A DNA stretch of 5,023 bases from Bacteroidales bacterium. GTDB lineage: Bacteria; Bacteroidota; Bacteroidia; Bacteroidales; UBA3663. The stretch lies in the NCBI GenBank assembly GCA_017632695.1, contig JAGBQS010000095.1:1-5023 (forward strand), in the 5' to 3' direction. A program made the translations under genes and the position numbers. Below are positions 1-5,023 of this stretch, in pieces. Positions within the stretch are counted from its first letter, which is position 1. The number at the start of each line of letters is the position of its first letter. The notes below the pieces were generated by a model, which did no database searches, was not told where the DNA came from, and worked only from the letters and a program-made list of their open reading frames with translations.

Positions 1-406
1 CGTGCCAGGAAGATAAAATCAGACGGCGGCTGTCGGGATTCTTGCGGATCTGTCCGATGACGTCCATCAGCTGGTCGTAATGCCGGCCGTTGTTGCCCAG
101 CCAGTCGCGCCACTGCTTGCCGTAAATCGGGCCCAGCTCGCCGGTCTCATCGTCGCCCCACTCGTCCCAGATATGTACGTTCTTTTCCTGCAGCACCTTC
201 TTGTTGGTCGAACCGCTGATGAACCACAGCAGCTCCTCGATGATGCCTCGCGTAAAGACCTTCTTGGTGGTAACCAGCGGAAATCCGTCGGCCAGATTGA
301 AACGCATCTGATGGCCGAACACGCTGATGGTTCCGGTGCCGGTACGGTCTTCTTTGCGAACTCCTTCGTTCAAAACGCGCTGTAAAAGGTCTAAATACTG
401 CTTCAT
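1..406 (-). CDS. thyA: Thymidylate synthase ThyA, N-terminal 135 residues (cut by window edge)
   Basis: ThyA converts dUMP to dTMP in the cytoplasm using methylene-tetrahydrofolate as one-carbon donor and reductant. Read on the minus strand from ATG at 406-404, the protein begins MKQYLDLLQRVLNEG and follows the family closely: the phosphate-binding loop DRTGTGT at residues 20-26, FGHQMRFNL 30-38, DGFPLVTTKK 40-49, EELLWF 57-62, IWDEW 79-83, GPIYGKQWR 92-100 and DSRR 125-128. In the E. coli enzyme the DSRR arginines contact dUMP phosphate across the dimer. The usual length is about 264 residues, so roughly half is present; the catalytic Cys (about residue 146) lies beyond the left edge and cannot be checked. 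The start is supported by alignment with the E. coli N-terminus MKQYLEL from memory and by an A-rich leader just before it. It is transcribed divergently from lptC. In many bacteria folA follows thyA, but that would lie outside this window. Confidence 0.97.
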   Translation of the reverse strand, partial: MKQYLDLLQRVLNEGVRKEDRTGTGTISVFGHQMRFNLADGFPLVTTKKVFTRGIIEELLWFISGSTNKKVLQEKNVHIWDEWGDDETGELGPIYGKQWRDWLGNNGRHYDQLMDVIGQIRKNPDSRRLILSSWH

Positions 407-424
407 TTTGTCGATTTTTTAAAA

Positions 425-460
425 TTTGGGTGCAAAGATAAGAAAAAATCCGTATCTTTG
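425..460 (+). promoter_or_regulatory. Probable lptC promoter (Bacteroides type)
   Basis: TATCTTTG at 453-460 matches the Bacteroides -7 consensus TAnnTTTG exactly. A possible -33 TTTG lies at 425-428, giving a spacer of 24 bases, a little longer than usual. Transcription would begin near 467, leaving an A-rich leader of about 40 bases before the lptC ATG. It would drive lptC and, by read-through, the CNNM gene. The -7 box is solid; the -33 assignment is tentative. Confidence 0.6.
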
Positions 461-461
461 C
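432..461. repeat. Perfect 9-bp inverted repeat formed by divergent -7 boxes
   Basis: GCAAAGATA at 432-440 is the exact reverse complement of TATCTTTGC at 453-461, with a 12-base spacer. Each arm contains one -7 box, facing outward to thyA and lptC respectively. The symmetry is therefore explained at least in part by two copies of one promoter element in opposite orientation; a regulator binding the dyad is possible but not shown. Confidence 0.8.
433..440 (-). promoter_or_regulatory. Probable thyA promoter -7 box (Bacteroides type)
   Basis: Read on the minus strand this is TATCTTTG, an exact match to the Bacteroides -7 consensus TAnnTTTG, and it lies 26 bases upstream of the thyA ATG. I see no clear TTTG -33 element at the expected distance (about 460-466), so the upstream half is weak or absent. 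The box is one arm of the inverted repeat described at 432-461. Confidence 0.6.
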
Positions 462-507
462 GCCCGAATAAGAAAATATTTCTAAGAAACCGAGAAAAAA
501 AGAATAA

Positions 508-1119
508 ATGCGACATATTTTACTCTTTTTGAGCCTGCTTTTGGGCATCTGTCTGGGAGCCTCCTGTTCGGACACCGATCAGACCGGCCCGAACGCCGCC
601 GGCAGCAGCGTGGTGTTACCCGTCATGGTGACCCACAACGTATCGATGCTGATCAGCGACTCGGGCGTTATCCGCTACCGCGCCATCACCCCCACCTGGG
701 TGCGCTACGGCGACGATGCCCCCGAACCCTACCAGTACTTTCCCGACGGCATCCAGTTTGAGCAGATCGATACCCTGTTCGATGCCACCGAGACCATCTG
801 GGCCGATACCGCCTACAACTGGGAGGACAAACAGCTGTGGCACCTTATTAATAATGTACGCGTGATAAGCGTCAAGGGCGAGAAATTCTTCACCAACGAC
901 CTTTACTGGGACATGAAGGCGCACACCGTCTACAGTGACTCGTTCATCCATATTGAGCGCGCCGAAAACATCATTGAGGGCTACGGATTCACGTCGACCG
1001 ACGATTTCTCGAAGTACGAGATACGGAAAACCAGCGGCATCTTCCCGGTCAAGGAAGAACCGGCCTCCGAACCGAACCCGGAACCGGCCTCCGAACCGGC
1101 TGAACAGCCCCAACCCTAA
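508..1119 (+). CDS. lptC: LPS export protein LptC (lipoprotein form)
   Basis: LptC is the periplasmic part of the lipopolysaccharide exporter: it receives LPS from the inner-membrane LptBFG ABC transporter and passes it to LptA on the way to the outer membrane. The 203-residue product starts with a hydrophobic signal (residues 3-18) ending LGASC, so it is probably lipidated on Cys20, as often seen in Bacteroidota LptC in place of a transmembrane anchor. The body shows the family pattern: YFPDGIQFEQID 77-88, LWHLINNVRVI 110-120, GEKFFTNDLYWD 124-135, VYSDSFIHI 141-149 and GYGFTSTDDFSKYEI 158-172. The tail from 183 is Glu/Pro/Ser/Ala-rich and repeat-encoded (see 1057-1098). ATG 508 is chosen because the signal peptide begins at once and an A-rich leader (gagaaaaaaagaataa) precedes it. 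The next gene starts 5 bases after the stop. The family call rests on recognised motifs; lipidation is inferred. Confidence 0.88.
   Translation: MRHILLFLSLLLGICLGASCSDTDQTGPNAAGSSVVLPVMVTHNVSMLISDSGVIRYRAITPTWVRYGDDAPEPYQYFPDGIQFEQIDTLFDATETIWADTAYNWEDKQLWHLINNVRVISVKGEKFFTNDLYWDMKAHTVYSDSFIHIERAENIIEGYGFTSTDDFSKYEIRKTSGIFPVKEEPASEPNPEPASEPAEQPQP
1057..1098 (+). repeat. In-frame 24-base direct repeat in the lptC tail
   Basis: An 18-base unit (GAACCGGCCTCCGAACCG) occurs at 1057-1074 and again, identical, at 1081-1098, a period of 24 bases. It encodes EPASEPNP followed by EPASEPAE, the core of the low-complexity C-terminal tail of LptC. The period is a multiple of three, so gain or loss of a unit would keep the reading frame. 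Confidence 0.9.
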
Positions 1120-1124
1120 CCGCC

Positions 1125-2414
1125 ATGAGCCTGTATTTTTCCATACTTGTCACCTTGCTTTTCAGCGCTTTCTTCAGCGGCATGGAGATGGCGTTCATAT
1201 CGGCCAACCGCGTCCGCCTGGAACTCGACAAACAGAACGGCGGCCTGATGGCCAAGGCGCTCATCTACTTTTACGGACATTCGGAAAAGTTCATCTCGAC
1301 CATGCTGGTGGGCAACAACATCGCCCTGATTGTGTACGGTATCTTTATGGCCGACCTGCTGGAAAGCCCCATCAGGCACTGGCTGACCCAAAACGATTTT
1401 CTGGTGGTACTGATCCAGACTGTCCTCTCGACCCTCCTGATCCTGTTTACGGCCGAATACCTGCCTAAGGCACTCTTCAAGCTGAACCCCAACGCCATGA
1501 TGCGCGCCTTTGCCGTTCCGCTGTACCTCATCTACTGGCTGCTCTACCCGATATCGAGCTTTGCTACCATGCTGAGCCATACGATACTGCGTCTGGCCGG
1601 CCTGCCCGTCCAGAAAGAGAAGCCCGAGGTGCTGACCAAGGTGGATCTGGACCACTTCATCCAGCAGGGCCTGGACCGCAATGAGGAGAACGAGGAACAC
1701 CGCCACGACGAGGACGAGAACAACGACAGCCAGGAACTGCAGATGTTCCAGAACGCACTGGATTTCTCGAACGTTCAGGTGCGCGACTGTATGATTCCGC
1801 GCTCGGAGCTGACGGTGGTTTCGGTGGATACGCCCTTTGCCAAACTGAACAGGCTGTTTGTGGAAACCGGATACTCCAAGATTCCGGTCTTCAAGGACGA
1901 CATCGACAATCTGGTGGGTTATATCCACTCGTCGGAGATGTTCCGCAAGCCGCGCAACTGGCAGCAGAAAATCATCCCTATTCCTTTTGTGCCCGAAACG
2001 ATTGCCGCACCGAAAGTGCTCCGTATGCTGATGGAACAGAAAAAGTCCATCGCAGCCGTCGTGGATGAGTTCGGCGGCACAGCGGGCATTGTTACCACCG
2101 AGGACCTCTTTGAGGAAATCATCGGCGACATTGAGGACGAGCACGACCGCCTGCAACTGGTTGAACGGAAAATAAGCGACAAGGAGTACGAACTTTCCGG
2201 ACGTCTTGAAATCAGCAAGATAAATGAGGACTTCGACCTCCGTCTGCCGGAGTCCGACGACTATCTGACCCTTGCCGGACTGGTTCTGCACGAACTGCAG
2301 AGCGTGCCGCACGAAGGCGACATCGCTACCCTCGAAGAGCCGAAAATCCAGATGACCATCCAAAAGGCTTCGGCCACCAAAATTGAGCTTATCAGGCTGA
2401 CCATACTCGACTAA
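1125..2414 (+). CDS. CNNM/CBS-domain membrane protein (CorC/HlyC 'hemolysin' family), probable divalent-cation transporter
   Basis: This 429-residue protein has the full three-part architecture of the CNNM/CorB-CorC family, linked to Mg2+/Co2+ export or homeostasis and often misnamed hemolysin. Residues 1 to about 195 are the CNNM (DUF21) membrane domain, with FFSGMEMAF at 16-24, LVGNNIA at 61-67, EYLPKAL at 111-117 and hydrophobic segments at about 2-19, 57-79, 92-110 and 128-158. A CBS pair follows: the first begins near VRDCMIPRSELTVV (219-232), the second contains AAVVDEFGGTAGIVTTEDL (310-328) then EEIIGDIEDEHD (330-341), the classic nucleotide-binding signature. Residues about 350-428 are the CorC_HlyC C-terminal domain (YELSGRLEI, LTLAGLVLHEL). 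A Glu/His/Asp/Asn-rich linker lies at 186-201. No Shine-Dalgarno is seen; the start is 5 bases after the lptC stop, so translation is probably coupled. The related gliding protein GldE shares this fold, but nothing here supports that name. The ion transported cannot be read from sequence. Confidence 0.92.
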   Translation: MSLYFSILVTLLFSAFFSGMEMAFISANRVRLELDKQNGGLMAKALIYFYGHSEKFISTMLVGNNIALIVYGIFMADLLESPIRHWLTQNDFLVVLIQTVLSTLLILFTAEYLPKALFKLNPNAMMRAFAVPLYLIYWLLYPISSFATMLSHTILRLAGLPVQKEKPEVLTKVDLDHFIQQGLDRNEENEEHRHDEDENNDSQELQMFQNALDFSNVQVRDCMIPRSELTVVSVDTPFAKLNRLFVETGYSKIPVFKDDIDNLVGYIHSSEMFRKPRNWQQKIIPIPFVPETIAAPKVLRMLMEQKKSIAAVVDEFGGTAGIVTTEDLFEEIIGDIEDEHDRLQLVERKISDKEYELSGRLEISKINEDFDLRLPESDDYLTLAGLVLHELQSVPHEGDIATLEEPKIQMTIQKASATKIELIRLTILD

Positions 2415-2475
2415 AGAACACAGATTCCGTCCCGAAAATGGCAGGTTGAACAGCCTTAACTATACGAAAATTCAG

Positions 2476-2513
2476 AAAAATGCGCTAAAATTGCAATTTT
2501 TGGCGCTATTTTT
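2476..2513. terminator. AT-rich hairpin: candidate terminator or operator
   Basis: Arms AAAAATGCGC (2476-2485) and GCGC-T-ATTTTT (2503-2513) pair over 10 bases with one bulged T. Between them AAAATTGCAATTTT (2487-2500) is a perfect 14-base palindrome, so the whole stretch can fold into one long hairpin. Its right arm is a T-run, its left arm an A-run, which would suit an intrinsic terminator for the lptC-CNNM transcript, though the stem is GC-poor and the T-run is inside the stem. The right arm touches the TTTG -33 box of the next promoter, so an operator role is an alternative. Confidence 0.4.
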
Positions 2514-2544
2514 GTCCGACTTACCGAATAATTAACTAACTTTG
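2511..2544 (+). promoter_or_regulatory. Promoter of the ppiD-like gene (Bacteroides type)
   Basis: TTTG at 2511-2514 (-33) and TAACTTTG at 2537-2544 (-7, consensus TAnnTTTG) are separated by 22 bases. Initiation would fall near 2550, giving a leader of about 45 bases that ends aaataaaccaaaccaATG. The leader has no Shine-Dalgarno, which is usual for Bacteroidota. The promoter implies that the foldase gene can be expressed apart from lptC and the CNNM gene. Confidence 0.7.
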
Positions 2545-2594
2545 CAGCCGATTGCATTTTGAAAAATATGAATTAAAATAAATAAACCAAACCA

Positions 2595-4703
2595 ATGGCA
2601 ACATTACAATCTATCCGTAACCACCCGAACATCCTTCTGGCTGTGCTTGGTGGTGGTCTTATCCTCATGATCATCATGTTTGGATTCGACGATTATGCAG
2701 GATTCTTCCGCAATGATGACACAGTACTGAATGTTAACGGCACGAAAGTGGGCTGGTCCGAGTTCGAGACCGAGCGCTCACGCCAGTCTGACTTCATCCA
2801 GGCCTTCTACGGTCAGGACGTTAACAAGTCGGACGTAGCTCACCAGATCAACAATCAGGTGTACCAGCAGTTCGTACAGGAAATCGTTTACGACAAGGAG
2901 CTCAAGAACCTGGGTATCTCCGTCAGCGACGATGAGGTGAACGAACTGGCTCAGGGTTCGCACGTATCGCCTGTCCTGACCCAGATCTTCGGCGAAAGCG
3001 CCCAGATGTACGGTCAGACCTTCGCACAGCTGGTTTCGACCAACGGTTTCGAGGAATTCCAGCAGCAGTACAACGCTCCTTTCATGACCCTCAGCAACTG
3101 GATGGTTCTGGAGCGTCAGATCATCAGCACCCGCAAGATGCAGAAGTACAACGCCATCCTGAGCGCTGCCCTGCAGCCGAACGTGCTTGAGGCCGAGGAC
3201 ATCTACAACGGCGAGAACACCGACGTGGCTTTCACTTATGTCCGCAAGCGTTCGTACGAGGTGCCTGATTCGGTTATCAGCATCAAGCAGAGCGACATCA
3301 AGGCTTACTACGAGGCTCACAAGCAGAACTTCAAGCAGCAGCAGAAGACCCGCAACATCGCCTACATCGCTGTTCCTTTGCGTCCAAGCGAGGCCGACCG
3401 CGAGAACATCCTGACTAACCTGAACAAGGTGCGCGATGAATTCGCCAACGGCAATGCCGGCGAGATCGTTTCGACCAACTCGGCTGTTCCTTTCATCGAC
3501 GGCTATATGAACGACAATACCTTCCGCGGCGAGCTGAAGGAGTTCGTGGATGCCAATGCAGCCGGTGCCGTCAGCGAGCCACAGCTCTTCAGCGGCGACA
3601 TCCTGAGCCTGCTGGGCGAGCAGAGCGAAAGCGACCAGCGTCTGGCTGAGTACTACTACATGGTACGCATCCTGGGCAAGCGCAATGCTTCGGACTCTAT
3701 CAAACTGGTGATTGCCCCTGCTACCGCCGAGAATCAGGACAGCCTCCTTCAGGCTGTTAAGAAAGGCTCACAGGACGATCAGGCTTCGTGGACCACTACC
3801 CTCGGTATGATCAACTTCGAGGCCGGTCTGCGCGACAAGATCGAGGCTGCCAAGGCAGGCGAGGCTTTCGCCTATAATTTCAACAACGGCCAGCAGGACG
3901 TTTATCTGGTAGCCAAGGTGGTTGAGAAGACTCCGGCCGTTGCCCAGTCGAAGGTGGCTGTCTATGCCGAGCGCATCAGCCCGAGCAGCAAGACCCGCCG
4001 CACCGAATACGGCAAGCTCAACGAGTTCGTCAACCAGTACAATTCACTCCAGCAGATGCAGGACAGCGCCCTTTCGGCAGGCTTCCGCATGATGGACGTG
4101 ACCATCGCTACTACCAGCTATAACATCAACGAGGTTCGCGATTGCCGTCAGGCTGTCCGCTTCGTATTCGATGGCAAGAAGGGCGACATCTCCGAGATCT
4201 ACGAGGAAGGCGGTTACCTGCTCCTCGTCGGCATCAAGGGTGAGATTGAGGAAGGCTATGCTTCGCTGGACGATGATCAGCTCCAGAACTACATCAAGAT
4301 GCAGATCATGCCTGAGAAGAAGGTGGCTTACCTGGCCGAGAACGAATTCAAGAATGTGGCCGATAAGACCATCGACGGCTATGCTGCAGCTTTGGGCGTA
4401 ACCGCTCAGGAAGCAAGCCGCGTAGGCTTCAACATGAGCAGCATTTCTGGTCTGGGCGTTGAGCCTAAGGTGATTGCCGAGGCTCTGAAGGCTCAGGAAG
4501 GCACCGTTGTAGGTCCTATTGAGGGCAACAGCAACGTAGTTGTGCTGAGTGTTACCTCGAAGAACAACAAGGGTCTGGAATTCAACGAGAGCGAGTACAA
4601 GGGCAAAGTGGCTAACGCTGCTTACCGCAACGCCGCCGGTTTCGCTAACCGTCAGCTGTTGAACAATGCCGAGATCGTTGACAACCGCATCAAGTTCTAT
4701 TAA
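2595..4703 (+). CDS. PpiD/SurA-type membrane-anchored periplasmic foldase with degenerate parvulin domain
   Basis: The 702-residue product has the layout of PpiD: a short cytoplasmic N-terminus (MATLQSIRNHP), one transmembrane anchor at about 12-31, a SurA-like N-terminal chaperone segment from VLNVNGTKVGWSEFE (44-58) through helices to about 190, then parvulin-like modules at about 235-360 and 365-446 and a long periplasmic C-terminal region. PpiD proteins sit at the inner membrane near the Sec exit and assist folding of exported proteins. The modules are poor matches to active parvulins: where ARHIL-like motifs are expected there are TRNIAYIAV (252-260) and SIKLVIAPA (368-376), and the usual C-terminal GyHii motif reads DVYLVAKVVE (435-444). 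E. coli PpiD is also reported to lack isomerase activity, so a pure chaperone role is likely. Codons favour AAG, GAG, GCT and GTT, unlike the two genes before it, suggesting strong expression. ATG 2595 is fixed by the anchor starting directly after it. Family call is firm; orthology to E. coli ppiD is less so, so no symbol is given. Confidence 0.88.
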   Translation: MATLQSIRNHPNILLAVLGGGLILMIIMFGFDDYAGFFRNDDTVLNVNGTKVGWSEFETERSRQSDFIQAFYGQDVNKSDVAHQINNQVYQQFVQEIVYDKELKNLGISVSDDEVNELAQGSHVSPVLTQIFGESAQMYGQTFAQLVSTNGFEEFQQQYNAPFMTLSNWMVLERQIISTRKMQKYNAILSAALQPNVLEAEDIYNGENTDVAFTYVRKRSYEVPDSVISIKQSDIKAYYEAHKQNFKQQQKTRNIAYIAVPLRPSEADRENILTNLNKVRDEFANGNAGEIVSTNSAVPFIDGYMNDNTFRGELKEFVDANAAGAVSEPQLFSGDILSLLGEQSESDQRLAEYYYMVRILGKRNASDSIKLVIAPATAENQDSLLQAVKKGSQDDQASWTTTLGMINFEAGLRDKIEAAKAGEAFAYNFNNGQQDVYLVAKVVEKTPAVAQSKVAVYAERISPSSKTRRTEYGKLNEFVNQYNSLQQMQDSALSAGFRMMDVTIATTSYNINEVRDCRQAVRFVFDGKKGDISEIYEEGGYLLLVGIKGEIEEGYASLDDDQLQNYIKMQIMPEKKVAYLAENEFKNVADKTIDGYAAALGVTAQEASRVGFNMSSISGLGVEPKVIAEALKAQEGTVVGPIEGNSNVVVLSVTSKNNKGLEFNESEYKGKVANAAYRNAAGFANRQLLNNAEIVDNRIKFY

Positions 4704-4733
4704 TATAACCTGCCTCGCGCAGGAAACTCTTAT

Positions 4734-4769
4734 AAAGGACGTGCTTTTCGGTGCGTCCTTTGTATTTTT
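4734..4769 (+). terminator. Rho-independent terminator after the ppiD-like gene
   Basis: AAAGGACG (4734-4741) pairs perfectly with CGTCCTTT (4754-4761); T-G, G-T and C-G pairs can extend the stem inward to a TTTTCG loop (4745-4750). A T-rich tail, TGTATTTTT, follows at 4762-4769. It lies 30 bases after the foldase stop codon and should end that transcript. The A-run at the left foot makes it potentially bidirectional. Confidence 0.85.
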
Positions 4770-4796
4770 GGAGTTAACAGGAGTTATTAGGAGTTA

Positions 4797-4813
4797 ACAG
4801 GCTTTCAGCCTGT
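4797..4813. repeat. Hairpin 1 of the 98-base repeat (copy 1)
   Basis: ACAGGCT (4797-4803) and AGCCTGT (4807-4813) are perfect 7-base complements around a TTC loop. In copy 2 the matching positions read CAGGC-cttca-GCCTG (4896-4910), because two T-to-C changes shorten the stem to 5 pairs; copy 3 is the same as copy 2. Confidence 0.7.
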
Positions 4814-4815
4814 GG

Positions 4816-4846
4816 AGTTAACGGACGTTTGTTTCGCCTGCTAACT
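4816..4846. repeat. Hairpin 2 of the 98-base repeat (copy 1)
   Basis: AGTTAACGGACG (4816-4827) and CGCCTGCTAACT (4835-4846) pair over 12 positions with two mismatches and one G-T pair, around the loop TTTGTTT. The copy 2 equivalent is 4914-4944. The right arm can instead pair with AGTTAGCGGG (4870-4879) at the start of the next copy over 10 positions, so alternative folds compete. Confidence 0.5.
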
Positions 4847-5023
4847 AATAAAAATTGGGTGATATCAGGAGTTAGCGGGAGTTATATGAAGTTAACAGGC
4901 CTTCAGCCTGCGGAGTTAACGGACGTTTGTTTCGACTGCTAACTAATAAAAATTGGGTGATATCAGGAGTTAGCGGGAGTTATATGAAGTTAACAGGCCT
5001 TCAGCCTGCGGAGTTAACGGACA

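Larger units (their letters stand above)
2415..2594. other. Intergenic region between CNNM gene and ppiD-like gene
   Basis: These 180 bases hold no gene that I can support. Positions 2415-2475 show nothing distinctive. Then come an AT-rich hairpin (2476-2513), a Bacteroides-type promoter (2511-2544) and a leader of about 45 bases that is very A-rich just before the ATG. A two-codon ATG-AAT-TAA at 2568-2576 lies in the leader. Confidence 0.8.
4770..5023. repeat. Tandem array of a 98-base intergenic repeat (2.6 copies, runs off window)
   Basis: The array begins directly after the terminator T-run. Copy 1 is 4770-4867, copy 2 is 4868-4965, copy 3 is 4966-5023 and is cut by the window edge. Aligned by eye, copies 1 and 2 differ at 8 of 98 positions, none of them gaps; copies 2 and 3 differ only at the last visible base (5023) of 58. 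Each copy begins with three GGAGTTAnnn-like decamers, then a hairpin (AGGC...GCCT), then GGAGTTAACGGACG and an A-rich stretch ending AAAAATTGGGTGATATCA. GTTAAC occurs seven times. The 98-base period is not a multiple of three and no long frame is open, so it is not protein-coding. It is not a CRISPR array because there are no variable spacers. I do not recognise a named repeat family. The extent to the right is unknown. Confidence 0.92.

Noticed and set aside
147..575. Long minus-strand open frame overlapping thyA and the start of lptC
   Set aside because: It runs in a different frame from ThyA, crosses the divergent promoter region and has no recognisable protein features; ThyA similarity fixes the real frame.
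1116..2363. 415-codon minus-strand open frame opposite the CNNM gene
   Set aside because: It is the antisense shadow of a clearly recognised gene; its His/Gln/Val-rich composition is what GC-rich codons read backward give.
1125..2414. Annotation as a hemolysin or as gliding protein GldE
   Set aside because: The architecture is CNNM + CBS pair + CorC_HlyC, whose established role is divalent-cation handling. There are no gld genes nearby, so neither name is justified.
2568..2576. Two-codon upstream frame ATG-AAT-TAA in the ppiD-like leader
   Set aside because: Too short to judge; the leader is AT-rich, where such triplets arise by chance, and the real ATG 2595 is supported by the membrane anchor.
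4711..4723. Short GC-rich inverted repeat CCT-cgcgc-AGG before the terminator
   Set aside because: Only three pairs; too small to form a stable or informative structure.
4859..4942. Small open frame in the repeat: GTG at 4859 or ATG at 4886 (MKLTGLQPAELTDVCFDC), with GGGAG just before the ATG
   Set aside because: Copy 1 lacks the ATG, the 98-base period shifts the frame between copies, and Bacteroidota do not rely on Shine-Dalgarno sites. Most likely chance.
4770..5023. CRISPR array
   Set aside because: The units are directly abutting and nearly identical over their whole 98 bases; there are no unique spacers of 30-40 bases between short repeats, and no cas gene is seen.

Overview
The window reads as ordinary chromosomal DNA from a member of the Bacteroidota, most likely order Bacteroidales; I cannot fix the genus. 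The evidence is three promoter -7 boxes of the Bacteroides type (TAnnTTTG), A-rich leaders without Shine-Dalgarno sequences, and a conserved envelope neighbourhood of LptC, a CNNM/CBS 'hemolysin-like' protein and a PpiD/SurA-type periplasmic foldase. Coding DNA looks moderately GC-rich by eye, and the short intergenic regions are AT-rich.

Layout. Positions 1-406 (minus strand) hold the N-terminal half of thymidylate synthase ThyA, cut by the left window edge. Positions 407-507 are a divergent promoter region whose two -7 boxes form a perfect inverted repeat. On the plus strand, lptC (508-1119) is followed after 5 bases by a CNNM/CBS/CorC-C transporter-like membrane protein (1125-2414). A 180-base gap then holds a long AT-rich hairpin and a Bacteroides-type promoter. 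Next is a 702-residue membrane-anchored PpiD-like foldase (2595-4703), closed by a good intrinsic terminator (4734-4769). From 4770 to the right edge the DNA is a tandem array of an exact 98-base period (two full copies and a third cut by the window), each copy able to form adjacent hairpins.

How the genes fit together. The three plus-strand genes form an envelope block: LptC takes part in moving lipopolysaccharide across the periplasm, the CNNM protein probably handles divalent cations (Mg2+/Co2+), and the PpiD-like protein assists folding of exported proteins. lptC and the CNNM gene are probably one transcript; the ppiD-like gene has its own promoter. ThyA (dTMP synthesis) is unrelated and only shares the divergent promoter region.

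I found no convincing new multi-gene system. The least explained element is the 98-base tandem repeat array at the right edge. Smaller points of interest are the loss of parvulin signature residues in the PpiD-like protein, the repeat-encoded Glu/Pro/Ser tail of LptC, and the hairpin that abuts the ppiD promoter.
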